Origin: Bacteroidota bacterium
Lineage (GTDB): Bacteria > Bacteroidota > Bacteroidia > Flavobacteriales > Weeksellaceae
DNA: 11,411 nt
NCBI GenBank assembly: GCA_018902795.1
Contig: JAHIQD010000026.1
Coordinates: 1-11,411 of the forward strand
Direction: 5' to 3'
Shown here: piece after piece, positions 5,208 to 11,411 of the stretch
How positions within the stretch are numbered: position 1 is the first letter of the stretch
How the letters are laid out: each line of letters starts with the position of its first letter
Made by a program: the position numbers and the translations under genes
The notes under the pieces: generated by a model
What the model was told of the DNA's origin: nothing
What the model saw: only the letters and a program-made list of their open reading frames with translations
Databases searched by the model: none

Positions 5208-5858
5208 ATGAAGAAGGTAATGCGGTTGAGGGGCAAGGATACTGTTATCCAGGCAGCAAAACAGATAAATCCGGATGTAGTGGCCATCTATCCTTACACC
5301 CTTAGCAAGACGGTAATTCAAGAATTTTCAAAATACATTGGTAATGGTAGGATTGGGAAATTAATTACAGGTAAAGACTGTTGTAAGATTATGGATAAGT
5401 GTATAAGAGCCTCCATTGACAGCAGACGTGTAATAGGTGTTATTTCCATGGATGGGTTGGCTTGTCTCAAGGAGAAAATAGAAAGAGTATCGTTTAATAT
5501 GCTGTCTATGGTCCTGGTAGTAATACCTGTCTGTTGCCCTCTAATATATCAAGGAACTTTGGCCGGGAGCAAGGAAAATTTGAGGCAGGATAGAGGTCGT
5601 GGTTTGGTGATTTTAAATAGGAATTTAGGTTGGATTCAGATATATGTGGAGAATGGACAGGAGGCCTACGATTTCCTTATTCAATCGATTCGAATCACAG
5701 AAGAGGTTCATCTTCCGGTAATGCTTATTATGGATGGAGTAGGTGCTGATAGAATAAGTGAAGTAAAAATCATCGAGGATGATGAACAGGTCAGGGAATT
5801 CGTTAATAAGTCTAAGACAGAAGCAAGCAAATTAAACAGATGGGAGGTTGTCAAATGA
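5208..5858 (+). CDS. Degenerate alpha-like OFOR subunit (PYR-domain paralogue, Cys-rich)
   Basis: This 216-residue protein aligns with the N-terminal pyrimidine-binding domain of OFOR alpha subunits but lacks the C-terminal transketolase-like domain (alpha is about 385). DVVAIYPYTLSKTVIQEF (23-40) corresponds to the YPITP region, with YPYTL replacing YPITP. GWIQIYVENGQEAYDF (141-156) and TEEVHLPVMLIMDGV (164-178) match the alpha segments GWMQFYAENxQEVYD and AEQVNLPAMV. The usual EH motif aligns to GKDCCKIMDKC, so the catalytic Glu is gone. It has six cysteines (58, 59, 65, 86, 109, 110). The frame is intact and its stop overlaps the beta start (ATGA), so it is probably expressed. AAAGG ten bases upstream supports the ATG at 5208; ATG 5220 is possible. 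A structural or electron-transfer role is inferred, not shown. Confidence 0.72.
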   Translation: MKKVMRLRGKDTVIQAAKQINPDVVAIYPYTLSKTVIQEFSKYIGNGRIGKLITGKDCCKIMDKCIRASIDSRRVIGVISMDGLACLKEKIERVSFNMLSMVLVVIPVCCPLIYQGTLAGSKENLRQDRGRGLVILNRNLGWIQIYVENGQEAYDFLIQSIRITEEVHLPVMLIMDGVGADRISEVKIIEDDEQVREFVNKSKTEASKLNRWEVVK

Positions 5859-6712
5859 GCACAAATATTGTTAAAATCTCGCCTGGTTTTGAAAAGATAA
5901 TGCCTAAGGATTATCAGGATTTGGTTAATAATGGCCCTTATGGCAGAAAACTGGCGCTCAGTGATTTGGGTAGTTTTAAGGAGCTGATTGAGGAGCATCC
6001 CCTATGTGCCGGTTGTGGGTTAGCCCTTTCCCAACGGTTAATTTTAGCCTCTTTGCCTGATCCTGAAGATACGGTAATCGTGGGAACCACCGGCTGCAGC
6101 AGTCTATCCTTTGCCCAGGTGGCTATCCACAATATCCACTCCCTCTTTGGCAATCAGAATGCAGTAGCCACCGGTCTTAAGCGTGCTTTAAAAATACGGT
6201 TTCCAGATAAAACAAAGGATGTAGTAGTGATGGGTGGAGATGGTGGGATTGGTGATATTGGCTTAGGGATGGTGATGCACTCCTGGTTTAGAGGTGAAAA
6301 ATTTACTACCATAATGTTTGACAATGAAGCCTATGCCAATACCGGCGGGCAGGAAAGTGGCATGTCACAGGAAGGAGCAGTGCTTTATATGGCACCTACG
6401 GGAAAGAAATTCCCCAAACTTTCTCTGCCTGAGATTGCCCGTGCCTCCGGTTGTGTCTATGTCGCAGCAGTAAACCCGGCTAATTCCAGGCGTCTGGGGA
6501 AGATGGTCAAACAGGCAATTCTTATCGCCAGAGAATTAGGTCCAACCTATATTCAAGTTTATTGTCCCTGTCCCACCAATTATAAGTTCAAGCCAGCAGA
6601 GACGTTAAAAAGAGCAAAAGAAAAGGAAAAAGATGGTTCCTGTCCGGTAAAGGAATATTTTAGCCCTGAAGCAAAGGAATTTGTTGAAAGATTGAAGGAG
6701 GTGACTCGATGA
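5855..6712 (+). CDS. 2-oxoacid:ferredoxin oxidoreductase beta subunit (TPP and Fe-S)
   Basis: The beta subunit carries the pyrophosphate-binding half of the TPP site and the proximal [4Fe-4S] cluster. Visible motifs are HPLCAGCG (Cys51, Cys54), TTGCSS (Cys81), the TPP/Mg signature GGDGGIGDIG (127-136) ending in DNEAYANTGGQ (156-166), and CPCP near the C-terminus (Cys237/239), which supplies the last cluster ligand. DNEAYxNTG is typical of PFOR and VOR beta chains. Length 285 is normal. An in-frame ATG at 5840 exists, but GGGAGG at 5842-5847 is the ribosome site for ATG 5855, which forms a 4-base ATGA overlap with the previous gene. The residues needed for TPP and cluster binding that I can locate are intact, so it should pair with the catalytic alpha rather than the degenerate one. 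Confidence 0.94.
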   Translation: MSTNIVKISPGFEKIMPKDYQDLVNNGPYGRKLALSDLGSFKELIEEHPLCAGCGLALSQRLILASLPDPEDTVIVGTTGCSSLSFAQVAIHNIHSLFGNQNAVATGLKRALKIRFPDKTKDVVVMGGDGGIGDIGLGMVMHSWFRGEKFTTIMFDNEAYANTGGQESGMSQEGAVLYMAPTGKKFPKLSLPEIARASGCVYVAAVNPANSRRLGKMVKQAILIARELGPTYIQVYCPCPTNYKFKPAETLKRAKEKEKDGSCPVKEYFSPEAKEFVERLKEVTR

Positions 6713-7380
6713 AAGAGAGTTTAGCCATACGAATGTCGGGTTTGGGAGGACAGGGTGTAGTAACCGCTGCCCATATCCTGAGCGGAGCAGTAGTTCGGGA
6801 AGGAAAGTTTAGCACATGCAATCCTTTCTTTGGTGCAGAGAAAAGACTTGCCCCGGCAGAAAGTTATGTTCGCATTTCAGATGAGAAGATCTACGAGCGG
6901 GGTGAAATCGTCTATCCCAATATAATTATGATTTTTCACCCCCATGTGATTACCTTAGGGAAGTGTTACACCATGCCTTTTTATGATGGACTAAAGAGTG
7001 AGGGTATATTGATAATCAACGCCGAAGCCCCCTTAGACTTATCCCATGAAGACAGGAATAACTTAAGTATGCTAAAAGCAAAACTCTTTTATATCCCGGC
7101 TACTTCTATTGCTATAGATATAGCTAAAACAGGGCTCTCAACCAATATGGCTATGTTGGGGGCATTGATAGGTGTCATTAAGATTGTCTCGTTTAAGACC
7201 TTGAGGAAATCCCTGGAGGAGAGGTTTGGCAAAAAGAAATTCATTGCCTCAGCAACCACCGCTGCCCTTGATGACACTATAAAGAGCAAATTTGCTAAAA
7301 TAGCCCAATTAGTGGAGAAAAATATGGAGGTGGTCAAAAAGGCAAGTGAGGAAGTAAAGGAATATTCAATAGAAAAGTAG
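6709..7380 (+). CDS. 2-oxoacid:ferredoxin oxidoreductase gamma subunit
   Basis: This is the gamma subunit (POR gamma, PF01558 type), which helps bind CoA and completes the OFOR core. The glycine-rich N-terminal motif MSGLGGQGVVTAAHIL (9-24) and GAEKRLAPAESYVRIS (42-57) are diagnostic; the latter matches the GxERRGxP region of the family. LSTNMAMLGALIG corresponds to the conserved NMxxLGA helix. The C-terminus ends in a long charged helix (about 185-223), slightly longer than in minimal gamma chains. The ATG overlaps the beta stop (ATGA), with GGAGGTGA just upstream, so translation is coupled. The ferredoxin subunit follows 12 bases later. Confidence 0.93.
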   Translation: MKESLAIRMSGLGGQGVVTAAHILSGAVVREGKFSTCNPFFGAEKRLAPAESYVRISDEKIYERGEIVYPNIIMIFHPHVITLGKCYTMPFYDGLKSEGILIINAEAPLDLSHEDRNNLSMLKAKLFYIPATSIAIDIAKTGLSTNMAMLGALIGVIKIVSFKTLRKSLEERFGKKKFIASATTAALDDTIKSKFAKIAQLVEKNMEVVKKASEEVKEYSIEK

Positions 7381-7392
7381 GAGGATAGGATT

Positions 7393-7590
7393 ATGTATTT
7401 TGCTGGAGAGGTTGATAAGGAAAAATGTAAAGGATGTAAACTGTGCATTTTTGCCTGTCCCGAACCCAATATAATAACTTTCAATGAAAAAGAAAAGAAG
7501 GTAGTCATTGATGTTAAACGCTGCAAGGGCTGTGGATTGTGTGTAGAGATCTGCTCCTTCAAAGCGGTAGCCATTGTTCAGGTTAGTTGA
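7393..7590 (+). CDS. 2[4Fe-4S] ferredoxin-type delta subunit of the OFOR
   Basis: A 65-residue bacterial-type ferredoxin with two complete cluster motifs: CKGCKLCIFACP (Cys12, 15, 18, 22) and CKGCGLCVEICS (Cys44, 47, 50, 54). In four-subunit OFORs the delta chain relays electrons from the beta-chain cluster to free ferredoxin, and that is the expected role here. The second motif has Ser instead of the usual Pro after the last Cys. AGGAGG (7379-7384) overlaps the gamma stop and lies eight bases before the ATG. The separate delta gene fits the VOR/KOR and archaeal POR layout rather than the fused single-chain PFOR of many anaerobes. Confidence 0.93.
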   Translation: MYFAGEVDKEKCKGCKLCIFACPEPNIITFNEKEKKVVIDVKRCKGCGLCVEICSFKAVAIVQVS

Positions 7591-7624
7591 GAACGATGAA
7601 AAAAGTGAAGAAAGGAGGTAAACT

Positions 7625-8869
7625 ATGGTTCTTACTGAACGGAAGAAGAAGGAACACCCCGCATTTATAGTAGTGGCCGGTACTACTCTCATGTTAATGA
7701 TGGGGGTAGCCTATGTCTGGGGAGTCTATGTTGCGCCCCTCATGGAGACCTTTGGCTGGAACAAGTTTCAGGCATCCCTTCCTTTCTCGGTCTTCCTCCT
7801 ATCCTATACCGTAGGAATGATCTTGGGAGGAAGATTACAGGATATCTATGGTCCCAAAAAGATATGTACCATAGGTGCCCTACTCTTTGGTGGTGGTTAT
7901 CTTCTTTCAAGCTTTACTGCCTCGCTTACCTATCTTTGCCTGGTCTATGGAATTATTGGGGGAATAGGTACCGGTTTTGCCTATGTAACCCCAATGGCTA
8001 CGGTAATAAAGTGGTTCCCCCACAAGAAAGGATTAATGGGTGGGATCGTGGTTTTCGGATTTGGGGCCGGTGCCTTTCTACTTGCTCCTCTTGCCAGAAT
8101 GATTATCTCCAACCATAGTTGGCAGCTGGCATTTCGCTCCCTGGGGATGGTTTTTATGGTGCTCGGCCTGATAGCGGCTCAATTTTTAAGACTCCCTCCG
8201 GAAGATTGGATGAAGGGTGTGGCAAAGGTCCGCATAAGACCCTCTTTACGAGAAGCGACACCGCGGGAAGTGTTACGTGCTCCCCTCTTCTGGATGCTCT
8301 GGTGCTTCTGGACCCTGAACCTTATTGTTGGTTTAGGATTGATGGGTCATATCGTTGTCTTTGCTACGGAGAGCGGAGTAGCCATAATGGCTGCTGCTTT
8401 CATCCTAAGTGTTGTTGCTATTTTTAATGGTGCCGGTCGGATAGCACTGGGGGCTCTCTCAGATAAAGTGGGACGCATGCGTGTTCTGGCCGGAGCCTCC
8501 TTTCTGGTAGCTTTAGTCTCTTTCCTCTTACCCTTTACTGCCGGTCGGGTGGAATTACTCTATATATTGGGTGGGGTCTTTGGTCTCTCTTTTGGCGGCT
8601 GGCTGATAAGCTACCCCACAGTAGCGGCCGAGGTCTTCGGCACCAAGCATTTAGGGGCAAATTATGGATTGCTTTTCGCCAGTTATGGAGTGGGCGGATT
8701 TATTGGGCCTCTCTTCTACAGCCGGATCTACGATACTATGGGCAGCTACCAGATAGCCTTCTCCATCTCCGGGGCAATGTGCCTGGTGGCCGGGGTTCTG
8801 GCTTTAGTCATAAGATATATCGCTAAAAAAGAGGGAGAATCTTCTAAAAACGCCCCGCTCAATACCTGA
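7625..8869 (+). CDS. MFS transporter, oxalate/formate antiporter (OFA) family
   Basis: This is a 414-residue inner-membrane carrier with about 12 predicted membrane helices in the 6+6 major facilitator layout. The loop 2-3 signature reads GGRLQDIYGPKK (68-79), and its repeat in the second half is NGAGRIALGALSDKVGR (268-284). VWGVYVAPLMETFGW (31-45) near the first periplasmic loop is typical of OFA members, which move small carboxylates such as oxalate, formate or other organic acids. I see no lysine in the predicted eleventh helix (346-365), where OxlT has an essential Lys, so oxalate is not specifically supported. A perfect AAAGGAGGT precedes the ATG by five bases. It lies 34 bases after the ferredoxin gene, so it is probably in the operon and may carry the OFOR substrate or product. 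Confidence 0.85.
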   Translation: MVLTERKKKEHPAFIVVAGTTLMLMMGVAYVWGVYVAPLMETFGWNKFQASLPFSVFLLSYTVGMILGGRLQDIYGPKKICTIGALLFGGGYLLSSFTASLTYLCLVYGIIGGIGTGFAYVTPMATVIKWFPHKKGLMGGIVVFGFGAGAFLLAPLARMIISNHSWQLAFRSLGMVFMVLGLIAAQFLRLPPEDWMKGVAKVRIRPSLREATPREVLRAPLFWMLWCFWTLNLIVGLGLMGHIVVFATESGVAIMAAAFILSVVAIFNGAGRIALGALSDKVGRMRVLAGASFLVALVSFLLPFTAGRVELLYILGGVFGLSFGGWLISYPTVAAEVFGTKHLGANYGLLFASYGVGGFIGPLFYSRIYDTMGSYQIAFSISGAMCLVAGVLALVIRYIAKKEGESSKNAPLNT

Positions 8870-8882
8870 GATAATTCCGATG

Positions 8883-8900
8883 GAGAATGGGGACGGTTCT
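8883..8900. repeat. Fragment resembling REP-element flanking sequence
   Basis: GAGAATGGGGACGGTTCT resembles a string I recall as common around IS200-like REP-associated transposase genes in environmental bacteria. No transposase is present. It overlaps the unused in-frame ATG at 8887 and lies just before the DUF4914 gene. The assignment rests on memory of a short motif and is uncertain. Confidence 0.35.
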
Positions 8901-8922
8901 GATACTTTGGGGGAGTGATAAC

Positions 8923-10797
8923 ATGCAAAACATAAACATTAACACCTGGCGATTACCACGAGAAGTCAAAGGTTTGTTGGACAATTGCGTTAAATATTTA
9001 ATACCTCAGAGTAGAGACGAATTACTTTCACTGGCCATGGGCGGAGAAGGCACAGATCTGTTTGAAGTAGCTTATGATGTACCAGGCCAGGGACGAATAA
9101 AGGAAGCTACTGTTGCCCGGTGCAAGAACGGAGCGGCAGTGAACTATACAACTGAATATATGCGCAGGCGTGACCCGGATTGTATGGTGGTTGCTGATGA
9201 AGGCCCGACTGATAAACCAAGATACCGGGATAGATTTGGCACCTCTTTTAACTCATTGCGCACAGAGACATTTGAGTGGTTTAAAAAGCAAAGTCTAATT
9301 GTGATGCCATTTACACCAGGGCAAGAAACAACTGGTTATTATGGGCTTTTAATTGCACCTGATAATGCCGGCTTTTTTGCCGCTGGTCTGGGAGACCTCC
9401 AGGGGATGATTCCTGTTCAAGAAGTGCCCCATAATTTTACACCAAGAACAATCGTTTACCTTGCTCCTCCATTCAGACATACCCATTTTGAGGGCAAGCA
9501 AGTGGTAGTGCATAATCGCCTGGAAAATATGCACGAGATATTTTCCTACAACCTCTATCCCGGACCGAGTGCGAAAAAAGGCATTTACGGATTGCTGCTC
9601 AATATTGGGGAAAAGGAGGGCTGGCTTACCCTGCATGGCTCAACGATTCAATTGATAACACCTTATGATAATGTGGCCACCATTATGCACGAAGGCGCCA
9701 GCGGTGGTGGGAAGAGTGAGATGATTGAATATGTGCACCGCTTGGAAGACGGCCGTCTGCTACTTGGACGTAATATCGTGACTGGTGAACAACGCCGTCT
9801 GACATTAACTCAGGCATGTGCACTGCACCCGGTTACTGACGATATGGCGCTTTGTCATCCCAGCTTACAAGAAAACCAACGCAAATTAGTAATTACCGAC
9901 GCTGAAGAAGCCTGGTTTTTGCGGGTCAACCACATTGACCATTATGGTACAGAACCTTACTTAGAAGAATTGTGTGTGCATCCAAATGAACCCTTAATTT
10001 TCCTTAACATAGATGGAGTTCCAGGCGGAACCTGTCTTCTCTGGGAACACACCCAGGATAAGCCAGGCCAACCCTGCCCTAACCCCAGAGTTATTATGCC
10101 AAGGCGTCTGGTACCAAACATCGTCAATGAACCGGTAACAGTGGATATTAGAAGCTTTGGTGTGCGCACCCCTCCCTGCACTCGAGAGAGACCTACTTAC
10201 GGTATTGTTGGTTATCTACATGTTCTGCCGCCTGCCCTGGCATGGATTTGGCGGCTGGTTGCGCCGCGTGGGCATGAGAATCCTAGCATTGTAGAAACTA
10301 TGGGTATGACCAGCGAAGGTGTTGGCTCATATTGGCCATTTGCTACTGGCCGTCGTGTGGAGCAGGCTAACCTGCTGCTGCGACAAATTAAAGATACCCC
10401 AGACACCCGTTACACGCTTTCACCAAATCAACATGTAGGTGCATGGTGGGTAAGTTTTATGCCCCAATGGATTGCGCGGGAATACCTGGCCCGTCGTGGT
10501 ATTGCCTGGTTTCGCCCGGAACAACTTATTCCGGCGAGATGCGCCCTTTTGGGTTATGTGCTACGAAGTATGCAAATTGAAGGCACAATTATTCCTCAAT
10601 GGTTCTTAGAGGTTAATAAACAACCTGAAGTTGGAGATAATGGTTATGATGCCGGTGCAAAGATTCTCTATGACTTCTTCCGGCGTGAACTTCCCCAATT
10701 TTTAGAGCCTGACCTCGATCCTCTAGGGAAAGAGATTATCACCTGCTGTATGGACGGAGGAACCATAGAGGACTATGAAAAATTTATTCCTGCCTGA
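8923..10797 (+). CDS. DUF4914 family P-loop protein
   Basis: This is a large soluble protein of about 624 residues that I assign to the DUF4914 family (PF16260), whose function is unknown. A textbook Walker A, GASGGGKS (258-265), follows the segment PYDNVATIMHEG. Downstream are VITDAEEAW (323-331) and SEGVGSYWPFATGRR (464-478). The order of P-loop, acidic motif and Gly-rich Arg motif loosely recalls PEP carboxykinase or HPr kinase folds; this is my inference, not a known result. No signal peptide or membrane helix is evident. GGGGGAG (8909-8915) supports the ATG at 8923 over the ATG at 8887, which has its purine run too close. Arginine codons are mostly CGT/CGC/CGG, whereas neighbours use AGG/AGA, suggesting transfer from another lineage. 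It lies 53 bases after the transporter; a shared transcript is possible but not required. Confidence 0.78.
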   Translation: MQNININTWRLPREVKGLLDNCVKYLIPQSRDELLSLAMGGEGTDLFEVAYDVPGQGRIKEATVARCKNGAAVNYTTEYMRRRDPDCMVVADEGPTDKPRYRDRFGTSFNSLRTETFEWFKKQSLIVMPFTPGQETTGYYGLLIAPDNAGFFAAGLGDLQGMIPVQEVPHNFTPRTIVYLAPPFRHTHFEGKQVVVHNRLENMHEIFSYNLYPGPSAKKGIYGLLLNIGEKEGWLTLHGSTIQLITPYDNVATIMHEGASGGGKSEMIEYVHRLEDGRLLLGRNIVTGEQRRLTLTQACALHPVTDDMALCHPSLQENQRKLVITDAEEAWFLRVNHIDHYGTEPYLEELCVHPNEPLIFLNIDGVPGGTCLLWEHTQDKPGQPCPNPRVIMPRRLVPNIVNEPVTVDIRSFGVRTPPCTRERPTYGIVGYLHVLPPALAWIWRLVAPRGHENPSIVETMGMTSEGVGSYWPFATGRRVEQANLLLRQIKDTPDTRYTLSPNQHVGAWWVSFMPQWIAREYLARRGIAWFRPEQLIPARCALLGYVLRSMQIEGTIIPQWFLEVNKQPEVGDNGYDAGAKILYDFFRRELPQFLEPDLDPLGKEIITCCMDGGTIEDYEKFIPA

Positions 10798-10866
10798 GTG
10801 AAGACAAAGAATTATTGAAATTTATCAAACGGTTTTAACTTAAGGAGTCGTGGCGGGCAGAATTTA

Positions 10867-11411
10867 ATGAAGAGACCAACTACCATTATCTATGATGTGG
10901 ATAAGAAAAATCCTCAGGCGGCTATCATACAGCGGGCAGCAGAGATAATCAAAGAGGGAGGGCTGGTGGCCTTTCCTACCGAGACGGTCTATGGCCTGGG
11001 GGCTGATGCCTATAATCCTATGGCGGTAAAGAGAGTCTTTGAGGTCAAGAAGAGGCCCCTTTCCAATCCCCTCATCGTCCATATCGCTGAGATGAAAGAC
11101 CTTCTTAAGTTGGGAGAGGATGTTGGTTCAGATGCCTTGGCTTTGGCCAGTAAGTTCTGGCCTGGCCCCCTAACCCTGGTAGTTAAGAGAAATCTCTCCC
11201 TGCCCGATATTGTGACCAGTGGCGGGGATACGATTGCTATTAGAATGCCTGACAATAGAATAGCCCTTTCCCTCATCCGTACCGCTTCCACTCCTATCGC
11301 TGCCCCCAGTGCCAATCGCTTTGGCTATCCCAGCCCTACCCAGGCCATCCATGTGGCCGCTGACTTGGTAGGTCAGATAGACCTCATTCTCGATGGTGGA
11401 CCTACAGAACT
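10867..11411 (+). CDS. tsaC: Threonylcarbamoyl-AMP synthase (TsaC/Sua5), 3' truncated by the window
   Basis: This enzyme makes L-threonylcarbamoyladenylate from threonine, bicarbonate and ATP, the first step of the universal t6A37 tRNA modification. The 181 residues in view cover nearly the whole YrdC/Sua5 fold: FPTETVYGLGADA (36-48), KKRPLSNPLIVHI (61-73), FWPGPLTLV (97-105), IAIRMPD (123-129) and PSANRFGYPSPT (147-158). The frame is open at the window edge, so it cannot be seen whether this is the short TsaC form (about 190-210) or the longer Sua5 form with an extra domain. The start is poorly supported. AAGGAG (10842-10847) lies about 20 bases before the ATG, and the bases between include GGCGGGCAG, also found in the repeat at 485-628. 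No other in-frame start fits. Confidence 0.94.
   Translation, partial: MKRPTTIIYDVDKKNPQAAIIQRAAEIIKEGGLVAFPTETVYGLGADAYNPMAVKRVFEVKKRPLSNPLIVHIAEMKDLLKLGEDVGSDALALASKFWPGPLTLVVKRNLSLPDIVTSGGDTIAIRMPDNRIALSLIRTASTPIAAPSANRFGYPSPTQAIHVAADLVGQIDLILDGGPTE

Noticed and set aside
5208..5858. Pseudogene from truncation of a second alpha gene
   Set aside because: The frame is uninterrupted, has a usable ribosome site and shares an ATGA overlap with beta, so it is treated as a real gene.
7089..7574. Long reverse-strand open frame across gamma and ferredoxin genes
   Set aside because: It mirrors well-conserved forward genes, has no ribosome site and a low-complexity translation.
3989..7590. Oxalate oxidoreductase, suggested by the OFA transporter next door
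   Set aside because: The alpha chain keeps the PFOR-type YPITP Thr, gamma and delta are separate genes, and the transporter lacks the helix XI Lys of OxlT. The substrate is left open.

Overview
This window looks like part of the genome of an uncultivated, strictly anaerobic bacterium. The bacterial signs are a bL17 gene, strong Shine-Dalgarno sites (AGGAGG or GGGAGG types), and sigma70-type promoters. Most genes use AGG/AGA for arginine, and intergenic DNA is full of short GC-rich palindromes. Such palindrome loads are familiar from metagenome-derived candidate phyla (for example Omnitrophota-like lineages). That placement is only a low-confidence inference, because no rRNA gene is present.

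Region 1 (1-2916) is housekeeping. It holds the 3' end of rplQ with a terminator, a membrane-anchored M23 peptidase whose N-terminus is partly encoded by a palindromic repeat, nucleoside diphosphate kinase behind a perfect consensus promoter, and an MpsC-family (formerly DUF2294) protein. Region 2 (2917-3360) has no gene but is densely structured. It contains a second perfect promoter overlapping the mpsC stop codon, an imperfect palindrome built from GATTACAC units, a stable hairpin, an intrinsic terminator, and a third good promoter inside an inverted repeat.

Region 3 (3361-8869) is the core of the window. It is a same-strand, probably single-operon cassette for an unusual 2-oxoacid:ferredoxin oxidoreductase (OFOR). 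The order is a CdhB-like protein (homologous to the epsilon subunit of archaeal acetyl-CoA decarbonylase/synthase), the catalytic alpha subunit, a shortened Cys-rich alpha-like protein that has lost the catalytic Glu, beta (TPP and Fe-S), gamma, a 2[4Fe-4S] ferredoxin subunit, and an OFA-family MFS carboxylate transporter. ATGA overlaps and short gaps tie the reading frames together. The suggested role is uptake of an organic acid and its CoA-dependent oxidation with ferredoxin reduction, or the reverse. The substrate is not determined by the sequence.

Region 4 (8870-11411) holds a DUF4914 protein with a clear P-loop and arginine codon use unlike its neighbours, just downstream of a short sequence resembling REP-element flanks. 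The 5' part of the threonylcarbamoyl-AMP synthase gene (tsaC/sua5) follows and runs off the window.

The strongest candidate for something undescribed is the six-component OFOR with its CdhB-like and degenerate-alpha partners. Next are the structured leader in front of it and the palindromic repeats that have been absorbed into coding sequence.
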